A DNA stretch of 58,414 bases, from contig JAEUKQ010000005.1 of the NCBI GenBank assembly GCA_016794225.1, positions 1 through 58,414 of the forward strand. The letters are read 5' to 3'. Shown one piece after another: positions 34,285-46,065 of this stretch. The position numbers and the translations under genes are program-made. The first letter of the stretch is position 1, and each line of letters opens with the position of its first letter. This stretch comes from Alphaproteobacteria bacterium. Its GTDB lineage: Bacteria > Pseudomonadota > Alphaproteobacteria > JAEUKQ01. The notes under the pieces are model-generated. The model ran no database searches, was not told the DNA's origin, and was given only the letters and a program-made list of their open reading frames with translations.

Positions 34285-35151
34285 ATGGGTTTTTATCAAG
34301 AAAATACAGCAACACAAGCCGCCGGTAACCAATTGGTGCAATTACTTCAGCGCGAATTTCAGCTGACGGAGCGGGATTTTTCTTTTACCTGGTTGCAGTT
34401 GAAAGAAAACAATGTTTGGGGTACTAGTTATCTTGGGGAAATGCCGTTTTATCCAGCAAGTGTTGTAAAATTATTTTATATGGTTGCGACATTTGAGTGG
34501 ATAAAAAGCAGACAATTAAACATGACCCCGGAATTGCAAAAAGCCCTGCGCGCTATGATTCAAGATTCAAGTAACGATGCGACCAGCTATATTGTTGATA
34601 TGTTAACAGATACCACAAGTGGTCCGGAAATGAAGCCACAGGCTTTTGAAATATGGCTTGTTCGTCGGCGGTTGGTACAAGAAGCCTTCAGACATTATAG
34701 ATGGCCTGAATTTGATCGGATTGTTGTAACACAAAAAACATGGGAAGATCGACCTTATGGCCGCGAGCATATGTCGCGCCTAGTACCAAATAACCGCAAC
34801 ATGTTAACAACGCTTGCGGTAAGCAGGCTGTTATTGGAAATTTATCAAAAAAATATTGTTACCCCCGATAGCTGTGAAGACATGTTGGAGCTGATGTATC
34901 GGCCATTAGAGAATGAACCAAAAAATCTTGTAGGCAGCCAGCGTAAAGGTTTTTTGGGTGAAGGGCTGCACCGTGATTGTAAACTTTGGTCTAAAGCAGG
35001 TTGGACCAGCAATTGTCGGCACGATGCCGCAATTATTCAGCAAGGGGATAACGTAACAATACTAACAGTTTTCCTTAATAATGCCAAGGCAGCCGAAAAT
35101 GAAAGCATATTACCTAAAATTGCTCGCCATGTTACTGCTAACCCAATATAA
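34285..35151 (+). CDS. Class A beta-lactamase-like serine hydrolase without signal peptide
   Basis: A 288-residue protein with the penicillin-binding fold motifs. SxxK is S59-V-V-K62 in YPASVVKLFY, SxN is S95-S-N97 (IQDSSNDATSY), and KAG replaces KTG (LWSKAGWTSN). The spacing fits class A beta-lactamases and related serine hydrolases. There is no export signal, so it is probably cytoplasmic and not an ordinary beta-lactamase; hydrolysis of a small amide or ester is a guess. AGGAGAAAAG precedes the ATG. No terminator is visible behind it. Confidence 0.82.
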   Translation: MGFYQENTATQAAGNQLVQLLQREFQLTERDFSFTWLQLKENNVWGTSYLGEMPFYPASVVKLFYMVATFEWIKSRQLNMTPELQKALRAMIQDSSNDATSYIVDMLTDTTSGPEMKPQAFEIWLVRRRLVQEAFRHYRWPEFDRIVVTQKTWEDRPYGREHMSRLVPNNRNMLTTLAVSRLLLEIYQKNIVTPDSCEDMLELMYRPLENEPKNLVGSQRKGFLGEGLHRDCKLWSKAGWTSNCRHDAAIIQQGDNVTILTVFLNNAKAAENESILPKIARHVTANPI

Positions 35152-35201
35152 ATAAAAATCTGCTGCTCCAATATAAACGGAATCGTTTGATCAAAAGAAG
35201 C

Positions 35202-35426
35202 TTAGAAATCGTAACACCGGCCATTTTTTTCCCAATCACCATAACGGGTTGGCTCAAGGCCATTAAAACCACCAATTTCAGTGGTTTTTACCCCATGTTC
35301 CGTGACACCTTGATCAAGTTTTTTGGTTTGTTTCGGTTCTAAATTTTCTAACGTAACCGGTGGTTGCTTTTGCATGATGTGGTAATCGGCGCTATTCTTT
35401 ATGGTATAAAAGACTGGGTTCTTCAT
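35202..35426 (-). CDS. Succinate dehydrogenase assembly factor 4 family (DUF1674)
   Basis: A 74-residue protein whose C-terminus TTEIGGFNGLEPTRYGDWEK followed by NGRCYDF is the DUF1674/SdhAF4 signature. Relatives bind the flavinylated SdhA subunit and help assemble succinate dehydrogenase. The start is uncertain: ATG 35426 gives 74 residues, ATG 35375 (MQKQPPVTLENL) gives 57, and neither has a clear ribosome binding site. Only the C-terminal part is conserved in the family, so both are possible. Confidence 0.85.
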   Translation of the reverse strand: MKNPVFYTIKNSADYHIMQKQPPVTLENLEPKQTKKLDQGVTEHGVKTTEIGGFNGLEPTRYGDWEKNGRCYDF

Positions 35427-35655
35427 AAAAGATGATTACTACGATATTCAATAAATCACAAGCATCAACAACAATAATAATTTAAAGATTCTGGGCGCAT
35501 TCTTGTTTATGGCGGTATAGAAACTGGGTAGATATTCTATTAAGGATTACCGAGAAATATTATCGATTTTTATTCACATATAGCAGTCATCTTTAATTTG
35601 ATTAAGCTAATCTTATATATAAGGTGTGGTTAATAATTTCTTGGAAGTTATTCTG

Positions 35656-36561
35656 ATGATAGGTAATTATACAAAAACAGCTTTATTTTTAGCATTCATG
35701 ACCGCTATTTTGCTGGCAATTGGCTATCTGGCGGCAGGTAGCCAGGGAACAATGGTGGCTTTTGTTGCTGCACTTCTTATGAATTTTGGCGCCTACTGGT
35801 TTTCAGACCAGATAGTTCTCAGGATGCAAGCTGCTCAACCAGTTGATCCCAAGAATGCCCCGCGGCTTTATCAGACTGTATCTGAGCTTGCCCAAAAGGC
35901 AGGTATCCCAACGCCGAAAATATATATCATTCAAAGTGACCAGGCCAATGCCTTTGCAACCGGGCGTAATCCCGATCATGCCGCTGTGGCGGTAACAACA
36001 GGATTATTGCGTTATTTGGATTGGGATGAAGTAACAGCTGTTCTTGCGCATGAGCTAGCACACATTCGTAACCGTGATACACTGGTTATGACAATTGCGG
36101 CAACAATCGCCGGTGCTATTGGATTAATTAGCCAATTTGCCTTCATGATGGGTCATTCACGTTCCAATCAGCAATCTTCTGCTAATCCTATTGGGCTACT
36201 GGCAACAATTCTGCTGATTGTGTTGGCGCCAATGGCCGCTATGCTTGTACACATGGCAATCAGCCGATCTCGGGAATATGTAGCTGATAAAGTAGGGGCA
36301 CAAATTTGCGGCCACCCTTTATGGTTGGCAAGCGCCCTGCAAAAAATTGCAAAAATTGCCGCAGTTAAAGATATTCCTTCTGCCCGTGATAATCCGGCAA
36401 CCGCACATCTTTATATCTTTAATCCCCTTAATCGCCGTGGGTTATCTGCCTGGTTTTCAACACATCCTTCGTTGGAGAGCAGAATTCAACGGTTGGTAGA
36501 GATGGCTAAATCATCACCATCTATAAATAACAGGGCAGTAAGACGGGGGCCTTGGGGATAA
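35656..36561 (+). CDS. htpX: Membrane protease HtpX
   Basis: Zinc protease of the inner membrane that degrades misfolded membrane proteins. The 301-residue protein has two N-terminal helices (TALFLAFMTAILLAIGYL, MVAFVAALLMNFGAYWF), the HELAH site at 132-136, two further hydrophobic stretches (residues about 145-170 and 185-205), and the third zinc ligand Glu in SRSREYVADKVG. ATG 35656 has GGAAG upstream; the frame also opens at 35626. It stands alone, perhaps a heat-shock gene, though no sigma-32 promoter could be confirmed. Confidence 0.94.
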   Translation: MIGNYTKTALFLAFMTAILLAIGYLAAGSQGTMVAFVAALLMNFGAYWFSDQIVLRMQAAQPVDPKNAPRLYQTVSELAQKAGIPTPKIYIIQSDQANAFATGRNPDHAAVAVTTGLLRYLDWDEVTAVLAHELAHIRNRDTLVMTIAATIAGAIGLISQFAFMMGHSRSNQQSSANPIGLLATILLIVLAPMAAMLVHMAISRSREYVADKVGAQICGHPLWLASALQKIAKIAAVKDIPSARDNPATAHLYIFNPLNRRGLSAWFSTHPSLESRIQRLVEMAKSSPSINNRAVRRGPWG

Positions 36562-36770
36562 TCTTTGGGCGACAACCGGTCGTTAGGTGATTATATGAAT
36601 GAATAACACAGATGGCAGTACTTTCTTAGGGCTATAGTTTATTCTGGCAAATGAAAATATATTTCCTAGAATAGTTATCAATACCTTACTTTTCTTGTAT
36701 CAAACTAAACCCGCTTATTTGCATGCATTTGACAAAATTATACCACAATATCTATCCTGGAAGGCGAAGG

Positions 36771-39212
<2,442 letters not shown>

Positions 39213-39237
39213 TTAAATAAAGTAATGTGTTAGACTA

Positions 39238-40365
39238 TCATAGGTTGCTTGTTTTTACCAAGCCCTTTTCAATTAAAAAAAACTGTGCCAGATCACGTAA
39301 GCCATCAAAAGAATCGCTATCTGTTCCAGTAAGCCAAAATTGGCTTTCTAGATTGATGAGATGATTAAAAAGACGATCTCGCCGTGCTGGGTCCAGATGT
39401 GCTGCAACTTCGTCTAATAATAATATGGGTGCACTTCCTTGATTATTTTTTTGCCAATTGGCTTGTGCTATTAAAATAGATAACAGCAAAATTTTCTGTT
39501 CGCCTGTTGAACTTTGGATGGCGGTTAGGCCACTTAGCTTATTATGAACAATAAAGTCACTACGGTGTGGACCTGTGTTGGTCATCCCGCTATAATAATC
39601 ATGTTGACGCTGTTGCGCCCAGATATTTTGTAAGCCTTCTTCAACTTTAAGTGCTGGCGCATCTTGTAGTGCGTGTTCTACATCGCCAATAATTTCAATA
39701 TGTGCAATTGGGAAGAGGGGGTCATCAAGAAAAAAAGGGCTAAGCTCTTTTAAATGTTGCCGTCGCGCAGAAGCGATTGCAACTGCATGTTCGGCCATTT
39801 GCTGTTCCAGCCCGTTAAGCCATGGATGTTGATGACCGTGATCTTGTAATACACGCAGTCGTTCGCGCATCAAATTTTGGTATTCGGTTAGATAATCTGC
39901 GTGTGATGGATAGTGGGCATACACAAGACGGTCAAAAAAACGTCGTCTTTCACTGGACGACTCAAGAAATAAACTATCCATATGCGGGGTGAGCCAGATC
40001 ATGGAAAAAAGATCAAGGAGTGCCGAATGATCACGTTTTGTGTTTTCGTTAATTCTAATAACGCGTCGCTGGCTTTTATCGGCTTCATAACTTGTTCCAA
40101 CTGTGTTAACACCACCATTATTTTCAACAGCGGCAGAAACAACCCAACCACGGGTTGGTTGAGATACACAACTTATTTCATTAAGTTTGGCCTGGCGCAG
40201 TCCACGGCCGGGTGTAAGCAAGGACAAAGCCTCCAAAACATTGCTTTTACCAGCACCATTATGCCCTGTGAGAACAACAGGGCGTGTCTGTAAGTCTATG
40301 ACCAGGTGTTGATAATTGCGATAGCTTGTTAAGGTTAGTTGCCGAATAGCCGGCAGAAAAGACAT
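39238..40365 (-). CDS. recF: DNA replication and repair protein RecF
   Basis: Recombination mediator that loads RecA at gaps. The 375-residue protein has Walker A GHNGAGKSN, the early LTSYRNYQHLVIDL, the signature-like FLESSSERRRFFDRLVYA, NTGPHRSDF, SSTGEQKILLLSIL and Walker B APILLLDEVAAHLDPARR. It sits 21 bases after dnaN, as in many bacteria. Confidence 0.95.
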   Translation of the reverse strand: MSFLPAIRQLTLTSYRNYQHLVIDLQTRPVVLTGHNGAGKSNVLEALSLLTPGRGLRQAKLNEISCVSQPTRGWVVSAAVENNGGVNTVGTSYEADKSQRRVIRINENTKRDHSALLDLFSMIWLTPHMDSLFLESSSERRRFFDRLVYAHYPSHADYLTEYQNLMRERLRVLQDHGHQHPWLNGLEQQMAEHAVAIASARRQHLKELSPFFLDDPLFPIAHIEIIGDVEHALQDAPALKVEEGLQNIWAQQRQHDYYSGMTNTGPHRSDFIVHNKLSGLTAIQSSTGEQKILLLSILIAQANWQKNNQGSAPILLLDEVAAHLDPARRDRLFNHLINLESQFWLTGTDSDSFDGLRDLAQFFLIEKGLVKTSNL

Positions 40366-40386
40366 GATTAAATTTATGCTGACAGG

Positions 40387-41511
40387 CTAAATTCGCATAG
40401 GCATAAGTACATAAACGGCAGCCCCATCTTCTGGCGTACTGATTAAGACAGGCGATGACGCATCCGACAAAGCTATTTTTGCTTTTTTACCACCAAGTTG
40501 TTGCATAATATCAGCCAAATATTTTGCATTAAAACCAATATCAATTGGTGTGCCTTCATAAGCTACTTCGATTTCTTCAACGGCACTGCCAAGTTCACTA
40601 TTTGCTGCTGAAAATATCAAATTATTTTTTTGAATCTGTAGCTTAATGCTTCTCAGTTTGTCGCTGCAAATGGTTGCAACACGATCAACGGCTGCTGTGA
40701 AAACAAGGCGATCAACCTCAAGAAAGTTCTGGTTGTTGGTGGGTATAACACGCTCGTAATCAGGAAAATTACCATCAATCAATTTGGACGATAAAGAAAT
40801 TTCCTTAAAAGTCACAGTCATTCGTTGTGGAGAAAGACCGACTGTTACTACTCCATCTTCTTGTTCAAGCAATTTCATCAATTCTTGCACCGTTTTTCTT
40901 GGTACAACAACGGACGGCATCTTTTCGCTTTTGGCGGGCATGATCATCTCTGAACGTGCCAAGCGATGGCCATCTGTGGCCACGGCCTTTAATGATTTAG
41001 GGCTATATAGCTGGCTGTCGCCAATATGGAAGAAGATACCATTCAAATAATATCTGGTTTCCTCGTTTGACATGGCAAAGCTTGTCTGTTGTAACAGTTT
41101 CTTAAATTGCCCTGCTGGCACCTGAAACACCGATGGCATATCACCTGTTGCGGTAATCGGAAAATCTTCGCGCGGTAAAGTTGGCAGCGCAAACTTGGAA
41201 CGTCCTGCTTGCAGGTGCAGGGTATTATTCCCTGCATTCCATTCTAGTTGCAGGGGGGTGTTGTCTGGAAGTTTCCGGACGATATCGTGCAAAATATGGG
41301 CTGGTGTGGTTATACTTCCTGGCGTTTTAACCGTCGCTTGAACATTTTCGCTAACCATCAGATCCAGGTCGGTAGCAGTAAGCTGCAGCTGTTGATTTTT
41401 GGCTTCCAGCAAAATGTGCGATAAAATAGGAATAGTCGTACGCCGTTCAACAACGCTTTGAACGTGATTTAGAGCTTTCAGGAAGGTATTTTTTTCAATC
41501 GATAATTTCAT
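40387..41511 (-). CDS. dnaN: DNA polymerase III beta sliding clamp
   Basis: A 374-residue clamp with the usual start MKLSIEKNTFLKALNHVQSVVERR, three clamp repeats and the C-terminus PVLISTPEDGAAVYVLMPMRI that forms part of the peptide-binding pocket. It lies 157 bases after dnaA, so it probably has its own promoter in that gap. Confidence 0.97.
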   Translation of the reverse strand: MKLSIEKNTFLKALNHVQSVVERRTTIPILSHILLEAKNQQLQLTATDLDLMVSENVQATVKTPGSITTPAHILHDIVRKLPDNTPLQLEWNAGNNTLHLQAGRSKFALPTLPREDFPITATGDMPSVFQVPAGQFKKLLQQTSFAMSNEETRYYLNGIFFHIGDSQLYSPKSLKAVATDGHRLARSEMIMPAKSEKMPSVVVPRKTVQELMKLLEQEDGVVTVGLSPQRMTVTFKEISLSSKLIDGNFPDYERVIPTNNQNFLEVDRLVFTAAVDRVATICSDKLRSIKLQIQKNNLIFSAANSELGSAVEEIEVAYEGTPIDIGFNAKYLADIMQQLGGKKAKIALSDASSPVLISTPEDGAAVYVLMPMRI

Positions 41512-41641
41512 GATGATATCGTGTGTTCTGTCTAAAAGCGGGGTTAATCAATTATTGTTGTTAAATTAGTTGTTCTCTTACAATAAAGCAAGACTTTGAT
41601 GAAGAAAGTATTTAGGGAGATATATATAAGTCTTCCTAGAT

Positions 41642-41665
41642 AACAAGAATTATTAAATTCTTGTT
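41642..41665 (-). terminator. Hairpin just after dnaA
   Basis: A 10-base stem AACAAGAATT / AATTCTTGTT (41642-41651 and 41656-41665) with loop ATTA, directly behind the dnaA stop. No T-run follows on the minus strand, so it may be an RNA-stability hairpin rather than a full terminator. Confidence 0.45.
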
Positions 41666-41668
41666 GGT

Positions 41669-43105
41669 TCAAAGAGATCTTCTTAAAAACGCAATATCTT
41701 CGGCAAATTCACGGTCATGGGCGCATAATTCTTCAATTTTTTTTAACGCGTGTAGAACGGTTGTATGATCACGACCACCAAATTTCTTACCGATTTCAGG
41801 TAGTGAATGAACGGTAAGCTGCTTTGCCAAATACATTGCCACCTGCCTTGGGCGTGCAATATTGCGTGCGCGCGATGGTGAGTGCATTTGTGTTAATTTT
41901 ACCTGGTAATGTTCAGCGACTTTTTTTTGAATGTCTTCAATTGTAATGGGTTTTTCATATTGATGTAATAAATCACGCAGCAATTCTTGCGTGCTGCCAA
42001 CGGTAATTGGCGTATGAAGAAGGGCTGCATGCGCTATTACCCGGTTCAAAGCACCTTCAAGTTCGCGAACATTTGATGTAATTTTCTGGGCTAGAAATTC
42101 TAAAACATCAAGTGGTACATTGGCTTTAAGTAATTCACTTTTAGCCTGAACAATACTAAGGCGTAACTCATAGGTGGTTGGATGAATGTCGGCCACTAAA
42201 CCCCAACCCAATCTGGAACGCATCCGTTCTTCTAGCCCTTCAAGGTTCGCCGGAGATTTATCGGCTGAAACAACCACTTGGTGATTTTTATCAACCAATT
42301 CGTTGAAGGTATGAAAAAATTCTTCCTGGGTTGAGTCTTTACCACAAATAAACTGAACATCATCAATCATCAATACATCGACCGAACGAAATTCTTCTTT
42401 AAACGCAAAAGTATCCTTATGGCGCAAAGCCCGAATAAATTGATACATAAATTTTTCTGCAGACATATATAAAACACGGCGATTAGGAGAGCTTTTACGA
42501 ATATGCCAGGCAATAGCATGCATTAAATGTGTTTTGCCAAGACCAACACCACCATACAAAAAAAGTGGGTTATAGGAAACACTTGCTGACTCAGCAACCC
42601 GCCTAGCGGCGCTATAGGCCAGTTCATTTGATTTGCCGACAATAAAATTTTCAAAGGTAAAACGCGGATCCAGTCGTACACCTAACTGATCGTAATTGGG
42701 GTGATTTGCGATAGGGATTGTTCGCTGAACTGTATCGCCATTGCCATTTACAACCAAAGGCTTTGGCTGTTCATTTCCTACCTGTTGATCGTCAACAGAG
42801 ATTATGTTCAAACGATGTGCTTGCTCAACCAGCAAAATCTCAATAGTCGTTACAGCAGAATCTTCTAAAATCCAAAGCTGTCTTAGGCGTTCAAGGTAAT
42901 GCGTATTAACCCAATCACGAATAAAACGACTGCCAACCGACAAACGTACAATACCATGTTCGTTACTTAGCAGCGCCAAAGGCTTCAGCCAGCTGCGATA
43001 TATAACGTCACCAAATTCCTTACGCATGCGGGTTTGAATTTTTTCCCACTGGCTAGCAATGGCGGTGATTTTGGGTTCAATTTTTATACTTAGGTTTTCG
43101 GCCAT
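41669..43105 (-). CDS. dnaA: Chromosomal replication initiator DnaA
   Basis: Initiator ATPase, 478 residues. The N-terminal domain I holds WEKIQTRMRKEFGDVIYRSWLK, then Walker A GGVGLGKTHL, Walker B VLMIDDVQF, the Arg-finger region RMRSRLGWGLV, and the C-terminal DnaA-box binding helix-turn-helix with RNIARPRQVAMYL and GGRDHTTVLHALKKIE. I start it at ATG 43105, two bases after the rhodanese stop and behind GGAGAAAAAAATAACA; the longer frame (43144) would overlap the rhodanese gene. Confidence 0.96.
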   Translation of the reverse strand: MAENLSIKIEPKITAIASQWEKIQTRMRKEFGDVIYRSWLKPLALLSNEHGIVRLSVGSRFIRDWVNTHYLERLRQLWILEDSAVTTIEILLVEQAHRLNIISVDDQQVGNEQPKPLVVNGNGDTVQRTIPIANHPNYDQLGVRLDPRFTFENFIVGKSNELAYSAARRVAESASVSYNPLFLYGGVGLGKTHLMHAIAWHIRKSSPNRRVLYMSAEKFMYQFIRALRHKDTFAFKEEFRSVDVLMIDDVQFICGKDSTQEEFFHTFNELVDKNHQVVVSADKSPANLEGLEERMRSRLGWGLVADIHPTTYELRLSIVQAKSELLKANVPLDVLEFLAQKITSNVRELEGALNRVIAHAALLHTPITVGSTQELLRDLLHQYEKPITIEDIQKKVAEHYQVKLTQMHSPSRARNIARPRQVAMYLAKQLTVHSLPEIGKKFGGRDHTTVLHALKKIEELCAHDREFAEDIAFLRRSL

Positions 43106-43107
43106 TG

Positions 43108-43515
43108 TTATTTTTTTCTCCACGGTAGGCCTAATTTTTTCCATCCTGGAAAATGATTACCTTCTGTGTTGGCCAAACCCAAAAAACCACCTTCTATATT
43201 ATAAGCTTGTTGATAACCATGATGAGTAGCTAAGGTTGCTGCCGAACGTGAACGACCACCGCTGCGGCACAAAAACAGCACCAAACGCAACTTATTCTGC
43301 GCTACTTTTTCAACGTGGTTCATAAACGGCGAGGGTTGATTTAGTGCCGTGGCATCCCACGTTATGAAAGACACATTGCGGGCAAGTGTTGATAAATCGG
43401 GAACACCGTCTTGATGCCATTCAGTTTCGGTCCGGACATCAATCAAAACAGCATCTCTATGTGATTGCAAAAATTCCCACGCCTGCTTGGGAGAAATATC
43501 ACCCGCATACATCAT
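43108..43515 (-). CDS. Rhodanese-like domain protein
   Basis: A single-domain rhodanese of 135 residues: SPKQAWEFLQSHRDAVLIDVRTETEW, the active-site loop LCRSGGRSRSA with the catalytic Cys, and the end YNIEGGFLG...FPGWKKLGLPW. It may carry persulfide sulfur or act in redox homeostasis; the substrate is unknown. It lies between rpsT and dnaA and ends two bases before dnaA, so it should be co-transcribed with the initiator. Confidence 0.92.
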   Translation of the reverse strand: MMYAGDISPKQAWEFLQSHRDAVLIDVRTETEWHQDGVPDLSTLARNVSFITWDATALNQPSPFMNHVEKVAQNKLRLVLFLCRSGGRSRSAATLATHHGYQQAYNIEGGFLGLANTEGNHFPGWKKLGLPWRKK

Positions 43516-43690
43516 AAAAATAAATCCCTGATAGGGGTAAAAACGAATTATTGGCTGATTGCATCAAGAAAAGACGGTTTATTGTCTTAATGATTGCTAA
43601 CTACTAAACAGCTTCATGAGGTCAAGAGTCAAGGGGGATAAATTAAATTTTGAGCTTGACAAATTTTATTGGCCTAAACAGCACCGACAG

Positions 43691-43723
43691 AAAAACCCAA
43701 AACATATAACATCTTGGGTTTTT
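43691..43723 (-). terminator. Terminator after rpsT, possibly bidirectional
   Basis: AAAAACCCAA (43691-43700) and TTGGGTTTTT (43714-43723) pair around a 13-base loop, 18 bases behind the rpsT stop. The T-run forms part of the stem. Confidence 0.75.
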
Positions 43724-43741
43724 CAAAAAAATCTATATAAA

Positions 43742-44005
43742 CTAGGCCAGTGCTTTAATCCGTGCAGACAACCTAGAAAGTTTGCGGGCGGCTGTATTCC
43801 GGTGTAAAATACCCTTGTTTACGGAACGGTGAATTTCCGGCTGAGCAGCTTGAAAAGCGTTCTGCGCTTCTTCTTTATTGTTGTTTGCGATAGCAACTTC
43901 AACCTTTTTCACTGAAGTACGCATCCGGCTGGTATTTGCTTGGTTAACTTCGGCCTTTTTCAGGCTTTGGCGAATTCTTTTTTTGGCTGATAAACTATGC
44001 GCCAT
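43742..44005 (-). CDS. rpsT: 30S ribosomal protein S20
   Basis: An 87-residue, very basic protein: [56 protein letters not shown]. It binds 16S rRNA in the small subunit. AAGAGAGA precedes the ATG, and a strong promoter lies just upstream. The rpsT-dnaA neighbourhood is typical of alphaproteobacteria. Confidence 0.97.
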   Translation of the reverse strand: MAHSLSAKKRIRQSLKKAEVNQANTSRMRTSVKKVEVAIANNNKEEAQNAFQAAQPEIHRSVNKGILHRNTAARKLSRLSARIKALA

Positions 44006-44047
44006 TGGTTAATCTCTCTTTTTTAGTTAAACTGTAATAAGGGGGCT

Positions 44048-44076
44048 AATCTAATCACTTGTCTATTTTCCGTCAA
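44048..44076 (-). promoter_or_regulatory. Promoter of rpsT
   Basis: On the minus strand TTGACG (44076-44071), a 17-base spacer and TAGATT (44053-44048). The -35 is the TTGACx form of strong housekeeping promoters. It lies about 45 bases before the rpsT start. Confidence 0.65.
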
Positions 44077-44117
44077 GTACCTAAGCGTAAAATATCATGC
44101 TAATATTAGAAAGGTCA

Positions 44118-44627
44118 TTATTTTTGTTCAATCGTTTCATTGGTGTATAATCCCCATACTTGACCACGATTAACCCATCCTAGGTAATCTTTGATCCTTA
44201 TGTAACACCAAGCTGGCTGACAATGATCAACAAATAAAACTACGCCTGCATCAAGACGTACTATAGGTGTACTGGTTTGTTGATTTTGACTCTGAACAGT
44301 TGTTTTTGCTGTTGTTATGACGGTTCTGTTGGTACTGATTTGGTCTTGTCGTACCCAGCCTGTTATTTTGTCCATATCCTGAATTTGTAGCCAATCACGA
44401 TATTTGTTGATAACCTCTACGGGCAATGATTTCCGTTGGTAAATCCATTCAACAACATACTGCATTCCCGGTCCGCTACGCAGATTAACACGATCATTAC
44501 GCAAAGACGCAAAATAAGGTTGGAACTGTTCTGTGGTTTGGGCACTTAACATCGGCATATAAGCAAAGTTCGCTACGCTTAGTAACATTATAAAACATCG
44601 AAACGAGCAGCTGAAAATCTTTTTCAT
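44118..44627 (-). CDS. Exported SH3-domain protein
   Basis: A 169-residue protein with a signal peptide (FIMLLSVANFAYMPMLSA) from ATG 44627, followed by two bacterial SH3 units. The first is FASLRNDRVNLRSGPGMQYVVEWIYQRKSLPVEVINKYRDWLQI, the second is the region of VRLDAGVVLFVDHCQPAWCYIRIKDYLGWVNRGQVWGLY (landmarks only). Such proteins are thought to bind peptidoglycan or envelope peptides. Frames extend to a TTG at 44642 but MKKIF is a usual signal-peptide start. It lies after the MoeB-like gene and upstream of rpsT, with its own 57-base gap. Confidence 0.87.
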   Translation of the reverse strand: MKKIFSCSFRCFIMLLSVANFAYMPMLSAQTTEQFQPYFASLRNDRVNLRSGPGMQYVVEWIYQRKSLPVEVINKYRDWLQIQDMDKITGWVRQDQISTNRTVITTAKTTVQSQNQQTSTPIVRLDAGVVLFVDHCQPAWCYIRIKDYLGWVNRGQVWGLYTNETIEQK

Positions 44628-44699
44628 TAATTCAATATCCAAGATTTATGAGAAGTTACATTGAAGATTACAAAATATATCCTTCAATCGTTATTTGAT

Positions 44700-45524
44700 T
44701 CAACGAATTTGACAAGTATCAATTACCTCATCATGCTGTATCAGGTCAGAGAGATTACCAGGCTTGCTACAAAACGGGCAATTCAGTTGTTTTGTAATAG
44801 CTATGCGGTTTAGCGTTTGATCAAGGGCATCATATAAAAGCATTTGACCCGATAACCCATGACCTATTCCAAGAATTTCTTTAAGTGTTTCCGTCACTAA
44901 AAATGTTCCCATTGTCCCAGCAACCGATCCCAAAATACCGGCGGTTTGACAGCGTGGCACACTTCCTGCCTGTGGGGGTTCTGGAAAAACGCAGCGGTAA
45001 CATGGATGTGGCGCACCTAAATAGCCCTTGAAAGTTGAAATTTGGCCCTCGAATCGCAATAAGGCAGCCGACATTAACGGTTTTTTTAATAAAAAACAGC
45101 AATCATGGACTAAATATCGGGTTGGAAAATTATCACTGCCATCAATAATTAAATCGTAATCACTTAGAACGGATACAATGTTCTGCTTATCCAATCTTTG
45201 GGGGTATATCCGCAATAGATTTTCGGGATTTAACTGGTTTAGAGATTGGGCGGCACTATATGCTTTGTTTTGGCCAAGTCGGCTATGATGATGAATAATT
45301 TGGCGTTGTAGGTTGGAAACATCTACCGTGTCATCGTCAATAATGCCAATGGTACCAATTCCGGCGGCGGTCAGATACATTAAAACCGGTGAGCCAAGAC
45401 CACCAGCACCAATAACCAGAATCTTAGAGTTCAACAGTTTTATTTGACCATCTTCACCAACCTCGTCCAAAATAATTTGGCGTGAATAACGCTCAAGCTG
45501 ATGATCGGTTAAGTGGCTTATCAT
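44700..45524 (-). CDS. MoeB/ThiF/HesA-type adenylyltransferase
   Basis: E1-like enzyme that adenylates the C-terminal glycine of a ubiquitin-like sulfur carrier (MoaD or ThiS). The 274-residue protein has LERYSRQIILDEVGEDGQ, the nucleotide-binding VIGAGGLGSPVLMYL, DDDTVDVSNLQRQIIH, DGSDNFPTRYL, and zinc pairs CYRC and CPFC. MoeB and ThiF cannot be separated by eye; the length fits both. I start it at ATG 45524 with AGGTCATCT before it; the open frame further upstream would overlap dut. Confidence 0.9.
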   Translation of the reverse strand: MISHLTDHQLERYSRQIILDEVGEDGQIKLLNSKILVIGAGGLGSPVLMYLTAAGIGTIGIIDDDTVDVSNLQRQIIHHHSRLGQNKAYSAAQSLNQLNPENLLRIYPQRLDKQNIVSVLSDYDLIIDGSDNFPTRYLVHDCCFLLKKPLMSAALLRFEGQISTFKGYLGAPHPCYRCVFPEPPQAGSVPRCQTAGILGSVAGTMGTFLVTETLKEILGIGHGLSGQMLLYDALDQTLNRIAITKQLNCPFCSKPGNLSDLIQHDEVIDTCQIR

Positions 45525-45531
45525 AGATGAC

Positions 45532-46002
45532 CTATTTTTTAGGGTTGTTAACACCGGTTGAACCAAAACCACCTGTGCCACGGTTGGTCGATGGTAATTC
45601 CTCAACTTCCTGCCAAAGGGCACGCTTGTAAGTCGCAATAACCATTTGCGCAATGCGCTGGCCTGGTTCAACGATAAACGGATTCTCGCCATGATTAATT
45701 AAAATAATCCCGACTTCCCCCCTATAATCTGCGTCAATGGTGCCTGGGCTATTAAGAATGGTAACCCCGTTTTTTAATGCCAGACCTGAACGCGGCCTAA
45801 TTTGTGCTTCACAGTCTAGTGGTAGGGCAACAGCAATTCCCGTGCCAATCAGCGCCCATTTTCCAGGCATAATTGTTACAGGGTTTGAAATGGCGGCACA
45901 TAAATCCATGCCCGCACTTTGTGCTGTTGCTGCCTGAGGAAGAGGTAGATTCTTTGCGTGTGGCAAACGGTGAATGGTAATAGTAAGCGATTGAGGGCTC
46001 AT
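45532..46002 (-). CDS. dut: dUTP diphosphatase
   Basis: Hydrolyses dUTP to dUMP, which keeps uracil out of DNA and supplies thymidylate synthesis. The 156-residue trimeric enzyme shows [48 protein letters not shown] and the C-terminal [10 protein letters not shown] that closes over the active site. It follows coaBC with a 63-base gap and is followed by the MoeB-like gene. Confidence 0.95.
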   Translation of the reverse strand: MSPQSLTITIHRLPHAKNLPLPQAATAQSAGMDLCAAISNPVTIMPGKWALIGTGIAVALPLDCEAQIRPRSGLALKNGVTILNSPGTIDADYRGEVGIILINHGENPFIVEPGQRIAQMVIATYKRALWQEVEELPSTNRGTGGFGSTGVNNPKK

Positions 46003-46065
46003 AACGAAACTTTCTTATATGTATATGCGGATAGCTAAAATCTATATGTATTAAGGTTTTTAACG

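Noticed and set aside
43616-43807. Plus-strand 63-codon frame over the end of rpsT
   Set aside because: It overlaps the rpsT terminator and coding region and has no recognisable product.
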